From Jiangella gansuensis DSM 44835 (GTDB lineage Bacteria > Actinomycetota > Actinomycetes > Jiangellales > Jiangellaceae): a stretch of 64,000 nt of DNA. The translations under genes were made by a program, and so were the position numbers. Location of the stretch: contig NZ_KI911782.1 of assembly GCF_000515395.1 (NCBI RefSeq), positions 3,160,606-3,224,605 of the forward strand, written 5' to 3'. Below, piece after piece: positions 1 to 7,866 of the stretch. Under the pieces are notes generated by a model. It was not told where the DNA came from. It saw only the letters and a program-made list of their open reading frames with translations, and did no database searches. How positions within the stretch are numbered: the stretch's first letter is position 1; each line of letters starts with the position of its first letter.

Positions 1-14
1 TTCTCGCGATGATC

Positions 15-118
15 TGAGACCGACGCCACAACGTCAGCCTGTACGGGGCACCCTACGTCGCGCTCGCCCAACGCTACGGCCGCCCGCCACCGAGAAGATC
101 GGTGAGCCGTTCGCGCCG
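15..118 (+). pseudogene. Remnant of a PIN-domain (VapC-like) ribonuclease
   Basis: A frame with no start codon reads RHNVSLYGAPYVALAQRYG directly after a stop codon at 15-17. This resembles the segment near the C-terminus of VapC toxins, usually NVxxYDAxYVALAEALG, in which the Asp is catalytic. Here that Asp is Gly and the following active-site stretch is replaced by an arginine-rich tail. I read it as a decayed toxin fragment. The match is short, so identity is moderate; the lack of an intact gene is clear. Confidence 0.45.
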
Positions 119-121
119 TGC

Positions 122-685
122 TCAGGCCTCGAGCTCGCCCTCCAGCAGGCTCATGAGGACCATGTCGTGCCAGCGGCCCTTGCGGCGCAGGGTGTCGCGT
201 GCGCGGCCTTCTTCGACGAAACCCACCTTCTGGTACACGCGGATGGCGGCCGTGTTCTCGTCCGCCACCCAGAGCTGAATGCGGTGCAGGCGCAGCGCGT
301 CGAAGCCGTAACGGCAGATCAGCCGGGTGGCCTCCGTGCCGTAGCCCTGGCTCCAGCAGTCCTTCTCGCCGATGTAGATGTCGAGTTCGGCGGCTCCGGT
401 CTCGGGCTCGGCGCCGCTGAGGGCGACCAGGCCGATCAGTCGGCCGTCGGCGGTGGTCTCGATGCCCAGGACGACGCGGTCGTAGGAGTTCTTCGGACGG
501 CCGGCGTACTCGGCGGCGAATCGCTCACTACTGGTGGGGTAGCTGTGGGCGAACCACTGCATGACCTCGGGGTCGTGATTCCAACGGTGGTGGGCCGCCG
601 CGTCGCTGGGTTCCATGGGTCGCAGCCGTACGAGGTCTCCGCTGAGCAAACCGTGCGCTCCGTTCGTCCGTGGGGAACCGTGCAC
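122..685 (-). CDS. GNAT family N-acetyltransferase (RimJ/RimL type)
   Basis: 187-residue acetyltransferase that would transfer acetyl from acetyl-CoA to an amine (a protein N-terminus or small amine; substrate unknown). The RimJ/RimL pattern is complete: early strand GDLVRLRPMEPSDA, the pyrophosphate-binding loop QGYGTEA at about 113-119, and the tail ENTAAIRVYQKVGFVEEG. Length is normal. The start used is GTG with no good ribosome site, so the true start may be slightly downstream near LLSGDLVRLR. It is transcribed away from the first LAL regulator and shares no operon with it. Confidence 0.88.
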   Translation of the reverse strand: MHGSPRTNGAHGLLSGDLVRLRPMEPSDAAAHHRWNHDPEVMQWFAHSYPTSSERFAAEYAGRPKNSYDRVVLGIETTADGRLIGLVALSGAEPETGAAELDIYIGEKDCWSQGYGTEATRLICRYGFDALRLHRIQLWVADENTAAIRVYQKVGFVEEGRARDTLRRKGRWHDMVLMSLLEGELEA

Positions 686-819
686 TCACGAAAGCAGCCG
701 GGACACATCGCCGGCAACAGGTTTTCGATCAACCCCGGCCATCGCGTCATGGTGCGGCGGGCGGGCCGTCTGGTGGTTGACGCCACCCGACCGCCCGGAC
801 GATCGAGGACCCACGCAGA

Positions 820-3423
820 ATGATGGACGACATGCCGACGCCGCCAGAGGACCCCCGGGACGACGATGTGCCGCGGCAGGTCGTCCACGGGGTCCCGCGA
901 CTGTCGCGGGCGCACCTGAGCCGGCCCCGGTTGGTCGAGGCCCTCGACGGCGACGTCGCGCTGCGGGTCGTGCGGGCACCGGCCGGCTACGGCAAGACGT
1001 CGCTGCTGGCGGAGTGGGCGCGCCTGGTACGTGACGGTGCCACCCTGTGGGTGAGCGTCGACGACGACTGCCGGACCCGCCTCGGGTTCTGGGGCCGGGT
1101 GGTGGCGCTGCTGAACGCCACCGGGGTGGCCGGGGGCAGCGGTCTGGAAGGGCTCGCCGTCACCCGGGACGTCGCCACGAACCTGCCGGCGCTTCTCCTG
1201 CACGGTTTCGGGACGCTCCGGCAACCGCTCACCCTCGTGGTCGACGGCTTCGAGAACGTCACCGACCCCGAGGTGGAGGCCGACCTGCTCCGGCTGGTGC
1301 GGCACGCCGCCAGCCTGTACCTCGTGGTCGGCACCAGGACCGCAACCGCGCTCGCCGCGACGGAGACGATGCTCTCGCTCGACGCCGTCGTGCTGGACGC
1401 ACACCAGCTCGCCTTCACCCCGAACGAGGTCACGCAGCTGGGCATTCACGTCGGCAGCTCGCTCACGGCGGGGCAGCTCACCGCGCTGCACGACGCCAGC
1501 GCCGGCTGGCCGCTCGCGGTCCGCGCCGGCGTGCAGGCTCCCCGCGAGAACCCGTGGCCGGCGCCCGGTGAACGCGACACCGTCTCGCGGGTCCAGCGGA
1601 TGCTCATCGACGACCTCGCCGGAGTGCCCGGATTCGACGACCTGGTGACGATGTCCGTCGTCGACGGGTTCACGGTCGAGCATGCACAGCTGCTGGGCGC
1701 CGACGTGACGAGCGGGCCCATCCTGGCCGAGGTCGAGGCGCGTGGCCTGGGCGGCTGGGAGGACGGCGTCGCCGGGACGCGGTTCCGGTTGCAGCCGCTG
1801 GTCCGGCAGGCGCTGTACGCGCGGCTGGGCGAGACCGCCCGGCGGCGGGCCCACCAGGTGCTCGCCTCCTGGTACGAGCGGAGCGGCGAATACGGCCACG
1901 CGTTCGAGTCGGCGCTGATCGCGCAGGACTGGCCGCTGGCCCGCCGGCTCGTCACGACGTCGCTGCACCAGGTGTTCGCGGGCCTCGACCGCGGCTGGAT
2001 GCGCCGGGTGGAGGTGCCGCGACAGGTCCTGCACGCGCAGCCCGTGCTCGCCCTGGTGGTCGCCGTCGGTCACTACGCGCGCGGCGACGTCGGCAAGGCG
2101 ATCCGGACGGTGACGGCCGGGGTGGCGAACGTGGAGTGGAAGCGGCTGGCCGACCACAGGCAGGTCAGCGTCGACCACCTGTGGTTCCAGGGCATCCTCG
2201 CGGTCGGGTTCCGGTTCGCCGGCCGGGACGAGCTGGTCCAGCCCGCGCTGCGTCGCCTGAACGGGATGTTGCCGCGCGCCACCGGCGCACCGGCGGAACT
2301 GCGGTACTTCACCAGTGTCTACGCCACTCAGGCCGCGAGCACCTACCTGCTGCTGGACCGTGTCGACGATGCCGCGGACGTGCTGGCCGACCGGCCTCCG
2401 CCGAGTGAGGCGAGCGGCACCCGCGACTGGTACCCGGAGTCGCTCACCGTGCTGGCGCACGCCTCGGCGGGACGGATCGGGCTGGCGCGGGAGGCCCTGG
2501 CCGAGTTCGTCGATGCGGCCCTCCCACGCTTCTTCAACGCCGGCTTCTACGCCGTTCCCAAACACGTCGGCGCCGCGTATGTCCATCTGGAGGACCACCG
2601 GCCCGACGCGGCGGACGACGAGCTGGCGCAGATCGACCCGCATTGGCCGACGGTGGAGTGGTGGCCGCTGGTCCTGCATGCGCGGGTGCTCCAGCGCTGG
2701 CATGCCGCCGGACCAGCTGCGGGGCTGCGGGCACTGGAGTCCGGGATGGCCGAGAAGCGGCAGAAGCCGCTGGGTGGGGCGATGCGGGCGATGCTGACGG
2801 CGTTGCGTGCCGAACTCCTGCTGGCGGCCGGCCGCCCGGCCGAGGCGCGGCAGCTTCTTCCGGCCCGCCGGACCCGCACTCACCCACGACTGGCCGTGGC
2901 GAAGGCGCGCGGACTGCTCATGGACGGCGACCTCGGCCGGGCTCTCGCCCTCGCCGCCGCACCGGACCACCAGCAGCGCACCACGCCGCGGATCCGGCTC
3001 GACCTGCGGCTCATCGCGGCGTCGGCCCGGTTGCGCTCCGGCGACGAAACCGCGGCGGCCCATGCGTTCGACGACGCCGTCCAGCTCGCCGTGCAGACGG
3101 GGTTGCGCAGTCCGTTCGCCGCGATGCCCCGGGAGGATTTCGCCGTACTGGTCGCTGCCGTCGCCGGAAGCGACGAACTACGCGCCGACGTCGACCGGCT
3201 GCCGGTGCTGTTCCCCGAGCCGGAGGTGCTCGTCCCGCTCACCCGCCGCGAACTGGTGGTGCTCGCCGAGCTCGCCACCCCGGACTCCCTCCCGGTCATT
3301 GCCGGCCGGCTCTCCGTGGCCGTCAGCACGGTGAAGACGCAGTGCCGCGCCATCTACCGCAAACTCGGCGTGCCGGGCCGCGAGGCCGCCGTCGCCGAAT
3401 CCCGCCGGCGCGGCATTCTCTAG
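820..3423 (+). CDS. LAL-type LuxR family transcriptional regulator (MalT-like ATPase)
   Basis: 867 residues: an N-terminal STAND/MalT-like ATPase with Walker A APAGYGKTSL (53-62) and Walker B LTLVVDGFEN (about 137-146), a long helical repeat region (about 350-790) that probably senses a ligand or partner, and a C-terminal LuxR helix-turn-helix (about 805-867, recognition helix SVAVSTVKTQCRAIYRKLG). Proteins of this design are ATP- and effector-dependent activators. It is followed after 41 bp by a second regulator of the same design, so the two probably share a transcript. The target genes are unknown; the MFS transporter downstream is one candidate. Confidence 0.9.
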   Translation: MMDDMPTPPEDPRDDDVPRQVVHGVPRLSRAHLSRPRLVEALDGDVALRVVRAPAGYGKTSLLAEWARLVRDGATLWVSVDDDCRTRLGFWGRVVALLNATGVAGGSGLEGLAVTRDVATNLPALLLHGFGTLRQPLTLVVDGFENVTDPEVEADLLRLVRHAASLYLVVGTRTATALAATETMLSLDAVVLDAHQLAFTPNEVTQLGIHVGSSLTAGQLTALHDASAGWPLAVRAGVQAPRENPWPAPGERDTVSRVQRMLIDDLAGVPGFDDLVTMSVVDGFTVEHAQLLGADVTSGPILAEVEARGLGGWEDGVAGTRFRLQPLVRQALYARLGETARRRAHQVLASWYERSGEYGHAFESALIAQDWPLARRLVTTSLHQVFAGLDRGWMRRVEVPRQVLHAQPVLALVVAVGHYARGDVGKAIRTVTAGVANVEWKRLADHRQVSVDHLWFQGILAVGFRFAGRDELVQPALRRLNGMLPRATGAPAELRYFTSVYATQAASTYLLLDRVDDAADVLADRPPPSEASGTRDWYPESLTVLAHASAGRIGLAREALAEFVDAALPRFFNAGFYAVPKHVGAAYVHLEDHRPDAADDELAQIDPHWPTVEWWPLVLHARVLQRWHAAGPAAGLRALESGMAEKRQKPLGGAMRAMLTALRAELLLAAGRPAEARQLLPARRTRTHPRLAVAKARGLLMDGDLGRALALAAAPDHQQRTTPRIRLDLRLIAASARLRSGDETAAAHAFDDAVQLAVQTGLRSPFAAMPREDFAVLVAAVAGSDELRADVDRLPVLFPEPEVLVPLTRRELVVLAELATPDSLPVIAGRLSVAVSTVKTQCRAIYRKLGVPGREAAVAESRRRGIL

Positions 3424-3464
3424 ACCAGGGGGAGAAACCGGGGGGATAACCCCGACACCGTCGC

Positions 3465-6044
3465 GTGGACGCGTCGCGGCCCCGGCGTCGCGGTGGTCCG
3501 ATCGGATCGATGGATCTTCCGCGGCTACCTCCCGACCACGTCCCACGTGGCCGGTTGCTGGCCCGTCTGGACCGGCTGGCCGCGCTCACAGTCGTCGCGG
3601 CCCTGCCGGGCTCCGGGAAGACCGCCCTCGTGGCCGACTGGGCGAGACGACGCCGCGAGGACGGCGACGTCGTCGCCTGGATCGACGCGAGCGGTCCGGA
3701 CGGTACGGGGGACGAGCTGCGCGCACGGGTCGACGCTGCCGTCGAGGCGGGCGCGGGCCGGACCACGATCGTCGTCGTCGACAACGCCGATGCCGCCGAC
3801 GACGCACTGTGTTCCGTGGTGAGCGCCTCGCCGTGGCTCCACGTGGTGGTCTGCAGCCGCGGCTGGCACCCGCTCGTCGCCTCGGCATGGCGCCGCGGCA
3901 TCAGTGTCGACACCCTCACCGGGCCGGACCTCATGATGACCGCCGACGAGCTCGACGTCATCGCCGCCGGGTGGGGCCACGGCGGCCGCGACCGCCTGGC
4001 CGGCGTCCACGCGCTGACCGCGGGCTGGATGCTCCCGACCCGGATGGTCCTCGACGCCGCGTCCGTCGCCGCCGGGCAGGAGACCGCCAGCAGCTACCTG
4101 CGCACGTCCGTCCTCGCGGCCGTGTCCGACGCCGTGACCCGCACCGCGGCGATGCGGCTGGCCCTGGCCCCGTCCGTGACGCCGGTCCACCTCGCGGCGG
4201 TCACGGCGGCGATCACCAACGACCACGACGACCGGCCACCCACCGTGGACGACACGCTGGGCCGGCTGCTGCGTGCCGGCCTGCTCATGCCCGGCCGCGG
4301 CCGCGAGACCTGGGAGATCGTGCCCGTACTGCGCTCGGCGTTGGCGGCCGGTTACGCGTCGGAGGCGGCAGCCGAGGCCGCCGAATGGCACCGCCGCTTC
4401 GCCCACGCACTGTGGGATGCGGGCACCGATCTGGGCACCGCCGCCCGGCATGCCCGGGCCGCCGAGGACTGGGTGTCACTGGTTCGGTTGTGGGACGCGG
4501 CGGGCCTCGGCCTGACCGTCGAGCACGCTGACGACGTCGTGGCCGCCTACGGTCGCCTCCACGCCCGGGTCCTCGCCGAGCACCCGGCGCTGCGGGTGCC
4601 GGCCGAGGTCGCGCGGGCGCTGCTCGAGCAGCCACGCGGCGTCCGCACCCCGGACGTGATCGCGCGGGCCGTCCTCCGAGCCGGGGAGCCGGTCCTGCGG
4701 GCGGAGGGGGTGGGACGGCCGAGCCACCTGCGGGTCCTGGTGCGGTCGGCGGGCGTCGTCGCCGACCGCCTCGACGGCCGGTACGAGCGGGCGATCGCCG
4801 GTGCGGCGTCGCTCGACCGCGAACTCACCGAGCGTGACCGCGAGCTGGCGCCAGGCCCGTGGACGATCGACCGCGCCTGGGTGTCGCACCAGCGGGCGCG
4901 CAGCCTGCTCCTCGCGGGTGACATCGCCGCCGCCCTGGACGTCGCGACCAGCGCCTTCGCAACGGGTCGCGACGGCGACAGGCCTGCCCTCACCGCGGGC
5001 ATCGCCGCCGACATCGCCCTGATGCACGCTGTCGGTGGCGACACCGCCGATGCCGCGCACTGGCTCGAGGTCCACGCCGGATACGACGAGTCCGGCCGAT
5101 GGGCGAGCGACGTCGCCAGGCACTCGATACACATCGCCGGTGCGCTGCTGGCTTTGGACCGGCTGGACCGGGAGACAGCGGAACTGCACCTCGCGGGTGC
5201 TGACGAGGAGCCGGAACCGGCCGAACTGTGGCCGTTCCTCGTCCTCGCCATCACCCAGCACGCGCTGCTCTTCGGCGATCCGGCCGCGGCGCTCGCCGTC
5301 ATCGAGCGCCACGAACGGCTCGACGCGAGGGCCGCCGCGGCGGGCGGAGCAGCCACCCAGGTCCTCCACCGGTGCCGAGCCGACGCGTACCTGGCGCTGG
5401 GCGAGGTAAACCCGGCAGGGAGGGTGCTCCAGGACGCGGGGCGCGACGTCCCGTGGTTGCGCGCCGCGCGGGCCAGGTTCCACCTGATCAGCGGCGACGA
5501 CGCGCGAGCCGTGCGGGTCGCCGCGGCCGGCGTACGGCAGACCACGACCACCACACGCGACCGGATCGATCTGCTCGCGGTCGAGGCCGCGGCCCACGAA
5601 GCGCTCGGCGACACCGCGGCCGCCGACCGTGCCTTCGCCCGCGTGAGCGTCCTGGCCACTCGTCTCGGCGCCGTTCGGCCGTACACGCTGATCGACACCG
5701 ACACCCGCGAACTGCTGCTCAAACGGTCCGGCCTCACCCTCTCTCCCAACGCCCTGGCCCGGGTCGACCGTGCCCGCCGGGTGTTCCCCGCGCGTGCCGA
5801 CCTCGTCCTGCTGACCGATCGCGAACTGGCCGTGCTCTACGAGCTCACCCGCCATCGGAGCTGGTCCGGCATCGCCGCGGCCCTCGTCGTGGCCCCGAGC
5901 ACCGTGAAGAAGCAGATCCTGGCCATTTACACGAAGCTCGGCGTCCACGACCGGGAGGCCGCCCTGCTGCGCGCCACCGCCCTCGGCTTCCTCCCCGAAC
6001 CCGAGGCCGAGCCCGAGCCACCTCCGCGCGGCTTGGTCACCTGA
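3465..6044 (+). CDS. Second LAL-type LuxR family regulator
   Basis: 859 residues from a GTG start; an ATG 15 codons later (3510) is an alternative. Same plan as the preceding gene: Walker A ALPGSGKTAL near residue 46, central helical repeats, and a LuxR helix-turn-helix at about 783-843 (VVAPSTVKKQILAIYTKLG) followed by a short Glu/Pro-rich tail. Overall divergence from its neighbour suggests an old duplication. Its last codons and stop lie inside the left arm of a 35-bp inverted repeat, so the repeat may double as its terminator or mark a past insertion that altered the C-terminus. Confidence 0.88.
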   Translation: MDASRPRRRGGPIGSMDLPRLPPDHVPRGRLLARLDRLAALTVVAALPGSGKTALVADWARRRREDGDVVAWIDASGPDGTGDELRARVDAAVEAGAGRTTIVVVDNADAADDALCSVVSASPWLHVVVCSRGWHPLVASAWRRGISVDTLTGPDLMMTADELDVIAAGWGHGGRDRLAGVHALTAGWMLPTRMVLDAASVAAGQETASSYLRTSVLAAVSDAVTRTAAMRLALAPSVTPVHLAAVTAAITNDHDDRPPTVDDTLGRLLRAGLLMPGRGRETWEIVPVLRSALAAGYASEAAAEAAEWHRRFAHALWDAGTDLGTAARHARAAEDWVSLVRLWDAAGLGLTVEHADDVVAAYGRLHARVLAEHPALRVPAEVARALLEQPRGVRTPDVIARAVLRAGEPVLRAEGVGRPSHLRVLVRSAGVVADRLDGRYERAIAGAASLDRELTERDRELAPGPWTIDRAWVSHQRARSLLLAGDIAAALDVATSAFATGRDGDRPALTAGIAADIALMHAVGGDTADAAHWLEVHAGYDESGRWASDVARHSIHIAGALLALDRLDRETAELHLAGADEEPEPAELWPFLVLAITQHALLFGDPAAALAVIERHERLDARAAAAGGAATQVLHRCRADAYLALGEVNPAGRVLQDAGRDVPWLRAARARFHLISGDDARAVRVAAAGVRQTTTTTRDRIDLLAVEAAAHEALGDTAAADRAFARVSVLATRLGAVRPYTLIDTDTRELLLKRSGLTLSPNALARVDRARRVFPARADLVLLTDRELAVLYELTRHRSWSGIAAALVVAPSTVKKQILAIYTKLGVHDREAALLRATALGFLPEPEAEPEPPPRGLVT

Positions 6045-6264
6045 TCTCCGATGTGTCACCTGATCGTTCTCTTCGGGGCGATCAGGTGACGCGGCCCGGG
6101 AACACCGCAGACCGATGCGGCAGGACGTGCACCTGATCACTTCCAGCATGCGGACGGGAAACGATCAGGTGCACGGAACGCGCGGAAGTGGCCGGTTACG
6201 TCGTCTGATCGTGACCTGTCCACATGGTGGAGACGATCAGGTGGCACATCGGAGATCAGGTGAC
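6036..6264. repeat. 229-bp element bounded by 35-bp inverted repeats, with nested hairpins
   Basis: The left arm 6036-6071 and right arm 6230-6264 are reverse complements apart from one substitution and one 1-nt indel. The shared unit GTCACCTGATC recurs inside: a hairpin at 6055-6090 (12-bp stem) and a second at 6127-6138/6163-6174 (arms GTGCACCTGATC). No ORF of note lies between the arms. This could be a miniature inverted-repeat element, a recombination or regulator-binding array, or a strong terminator after the LAL pair. Structure is seen directly; function is unknown. Confidence 0.75.
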
Positions 6265-6379
6265 GCCACCACCCTCGGTGATGGGGTGTCTCGTCCGGCG
6301 GGATCCTCGAGTTGCGGACCGGTGGTTCCGCGTTCATGATCGGCCTCGGCGATCACGGCCTGTACCGCGCAGCCGCCCC

Positions 6380-7690
6380 ATGCTGCCCCAAGGCGCCGCC
6401 GTTTCCGCCGCACCCGACGACGTACGACGAGACGAGACGATCATCACCGCGCTGGACGTGCCGAGCCGTTCTCGGGCTCGATCCCGGCTGTTGCTGCCGC
6501 TGCTGGCGGTCGTGATGTTCACCGTCGTCGCGAACTACGCCGCTCTGCTCTCGGTGCTGCTGCCGAACCAGGTCGAGGCCCTCGACGCTGAGAACAAGGT
6601 CAGGAACCTGGCGGTCGTGACGTCGGTGTCGTTCGGATTCACGATTCTGGCCCAGCCGCTGGTGGGCGCGCTGAGCGACCGCACCCGCAGCCGGTGGGGG
6701 CGCCGCGGGCCGTGGATGCTCGCGGGCGGCGTCGTGGCCGCCGCGTTCCTCTTCGGGCTGGGCGGACTCGGGTCGGTGGCCTGGATCTGCGTGTTCTGGG
6801 TCGTCATCCAGTTCGCGCTCAACGCAACCGACATCGCGGCCTCGGCGACGCTGGCCGACCGCGTCCCGCGGGAACGACGAGGGCGGGCATCCGCCGTCGT
6901 CGCGGGGGCCGGTATGGCCGGAGCTGCGGCCGGGACGGTGTTCGCGGGCCCGCTTGCCTCGGACCACCGGCCGGTGGCCTACACCGTGCTGGGCGTCGCC
7001 GTCGTTCTTGCCGCGGCGGCGTTCGTGGCCGTCGACCGTGAGCGTCCCGACGCGGGTGGCCCGCCGCCGCGGTTCCGGTGGCGGACACTCGTGCGTGGTT
7101 TCGTCGTGAACCCCCGCGAGCACGCGGACTTCGCCCGGGCGTTCGGTTCGCGGCTGCTGTTCGTCCTGGGCTATTCGCTGATCCTCGCCTACCAGCTGTA
7201 CATCCTCACCGACTACGTCGGGCTCACCCGGCATGACGCCAACCGGCTCATCGGGCTGCTCACCGTGGCTGGATTCACCACGACCGTGGTCGGCATCGTC
7301 GCCGGGGGCTGGTGGAGCGACCGTATCGGCCGCCGCAAGATCTTCCTGGTCGCCGCGGCCGCCGTCCTGGTCGTGGCGTTGGCCGTCCCGCTCCTCGAGG
7401 CGTCGCTGTGGTCGGTGGCGGTCTTCGCCGTCGTGCAGGGACTGGCCGGCGGTCTGTACCTCTCGTGCGGGAACGCCCTGGCCATCGACGTGTTGCCGGA
7501 CCGGACGGCGGGCGCCGGCAAGGACCTGGGCCTGTTCAACGTCGCCGTCAACGTTCCGCAGACCGTGGCTCCCGCCCTCGCCGCGCTGGTGATCCACGCC
7601 TTCGACGGGTACCGCGCGCTGTTCGCGGTGGCGTTGCTCAGCGTCGCAGCGTCCGCCGTCCTGGTCTCCCGTATCCGCACGGTCCGCTGA
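6380..7690 (+). CDS. MFS transporter (GPH/sugar-type permease)
   Basis: 436 residues from ATG 6380, about 12 predicted membrane helices. The loop between helices 2 and 3, PLVGALSDRTRSRWGRRGPW, is typical of sugar/cation symporter-like MFS proteins, and the second half carries the matching DRIGRRK loop. Substrate unknown. The frame is open further upstream to 6224, but that part overlaps the inverted-repeat element and is Arg/Pro-rich, so I reject it; no strong ribosome site supports any start. It sits between LAL regulators, which may control it. Confidence 0.85.
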   Translation: MLPQGAAVSAAPDDVRRDETIITALDVPSRSRARSRLLLPLLAVVMFTVVANYAALLSVLLPNQVEALDAENKVRNLAVVTSVSFGFTILAQPLVGALSDRTRSRWGRRGPWMLAGGVVAAAFLFGLGGLGSVAWICVFWVVIQFALNATDIAASATLADRVPRERRGRASAVVAGAGMAGAAAGTVFAGPLASDHRPVAYTVLGVAVVLAAAAFVAVDRERPDAGGPPPRFRWRTLVRGFVVNPREHADFARAFGSRLLFVLGYSLILAYQLYILTDYVGLTRHDANRLIGLLTVAGFTTTVVGIVAGGWWSDRIGRRKIFLVAAAAVLVVALAVPLLEASLWSVAVFAVVQGLAGGLYLSCGNALAIDVLPDRTAGAGKDLGLFNVAVNVPQTVAPALAALVIHAFDGYRALFAVALLSVAASAVLVSRIRTVR

Positions 7691-7712
7691 CGCCGGCGCC
7701 GGCGCCGGCGTC
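7689..7712. terminator. 24-nt perfect palindrome at the MFS stop codon
   Basis: The sequence from the stop codon of the MFS gene onward is self-complementary over 24 nt, built of repeated GCCGGC. It could fold into a GC-rich hairpin on either strand. No U-tract follows, so any terminator role is inferred from position. Confidence 0.4.
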
Positions 7713-7804
7713 CTGAGGTACCGGCCGGGGTTCCGGTCGAGGTACCGGCTGTCGCCGAACGCACCCGCTTCCCGCTGTGAGAACGATCCCCTGGTCGAGG
7801 GGGC

Positions 7805-7840
7805 GCCGCTCCCCGCTCCGTGCGCGGAGCGGGGAGCGGC
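7805..7840. terminator. 16-bp perfect-stem hairpin between MFS and third LAL gene
   Basis: Arms 7805-7820 (GCCGCTCCCCGCTCCG) and 7825-7840 pair perfectly around a TGCG tetraloop. It lies 26 nt upstream of the next start, so it can be the MFS terminator or a 5' leader structure that affects translation of the LAL gene. Confidence 0.65.
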
Positions 7841-7866
7841 CACCGCGACTCAGGGGGAGAGCACTG

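Noticed and set aside
436-3063. An 875-codon open frame on the minus strand opposite the first LAL gene
   Set aside because: Arg/Pro/Gln/Gly-rich with no domain, a typical high-GC antisense shadow of a clearly recognised gene; similar long shadows opposite other genes were also dropped.
6224-6379. 52-codon N-terminal extension of the MFS gene
   Set aside because: It begins inside the inverted-repeat element, is Arg/Pro-rich and adds no membrane segment; ATG 6380 is more plausible.
7777-7866. 30-codon upstream extension of the third LAL gene
   Set aside because: It translates through a perfect 16-bp hairpin and lacks a ribosome site, whereas GTG 7867 has one.
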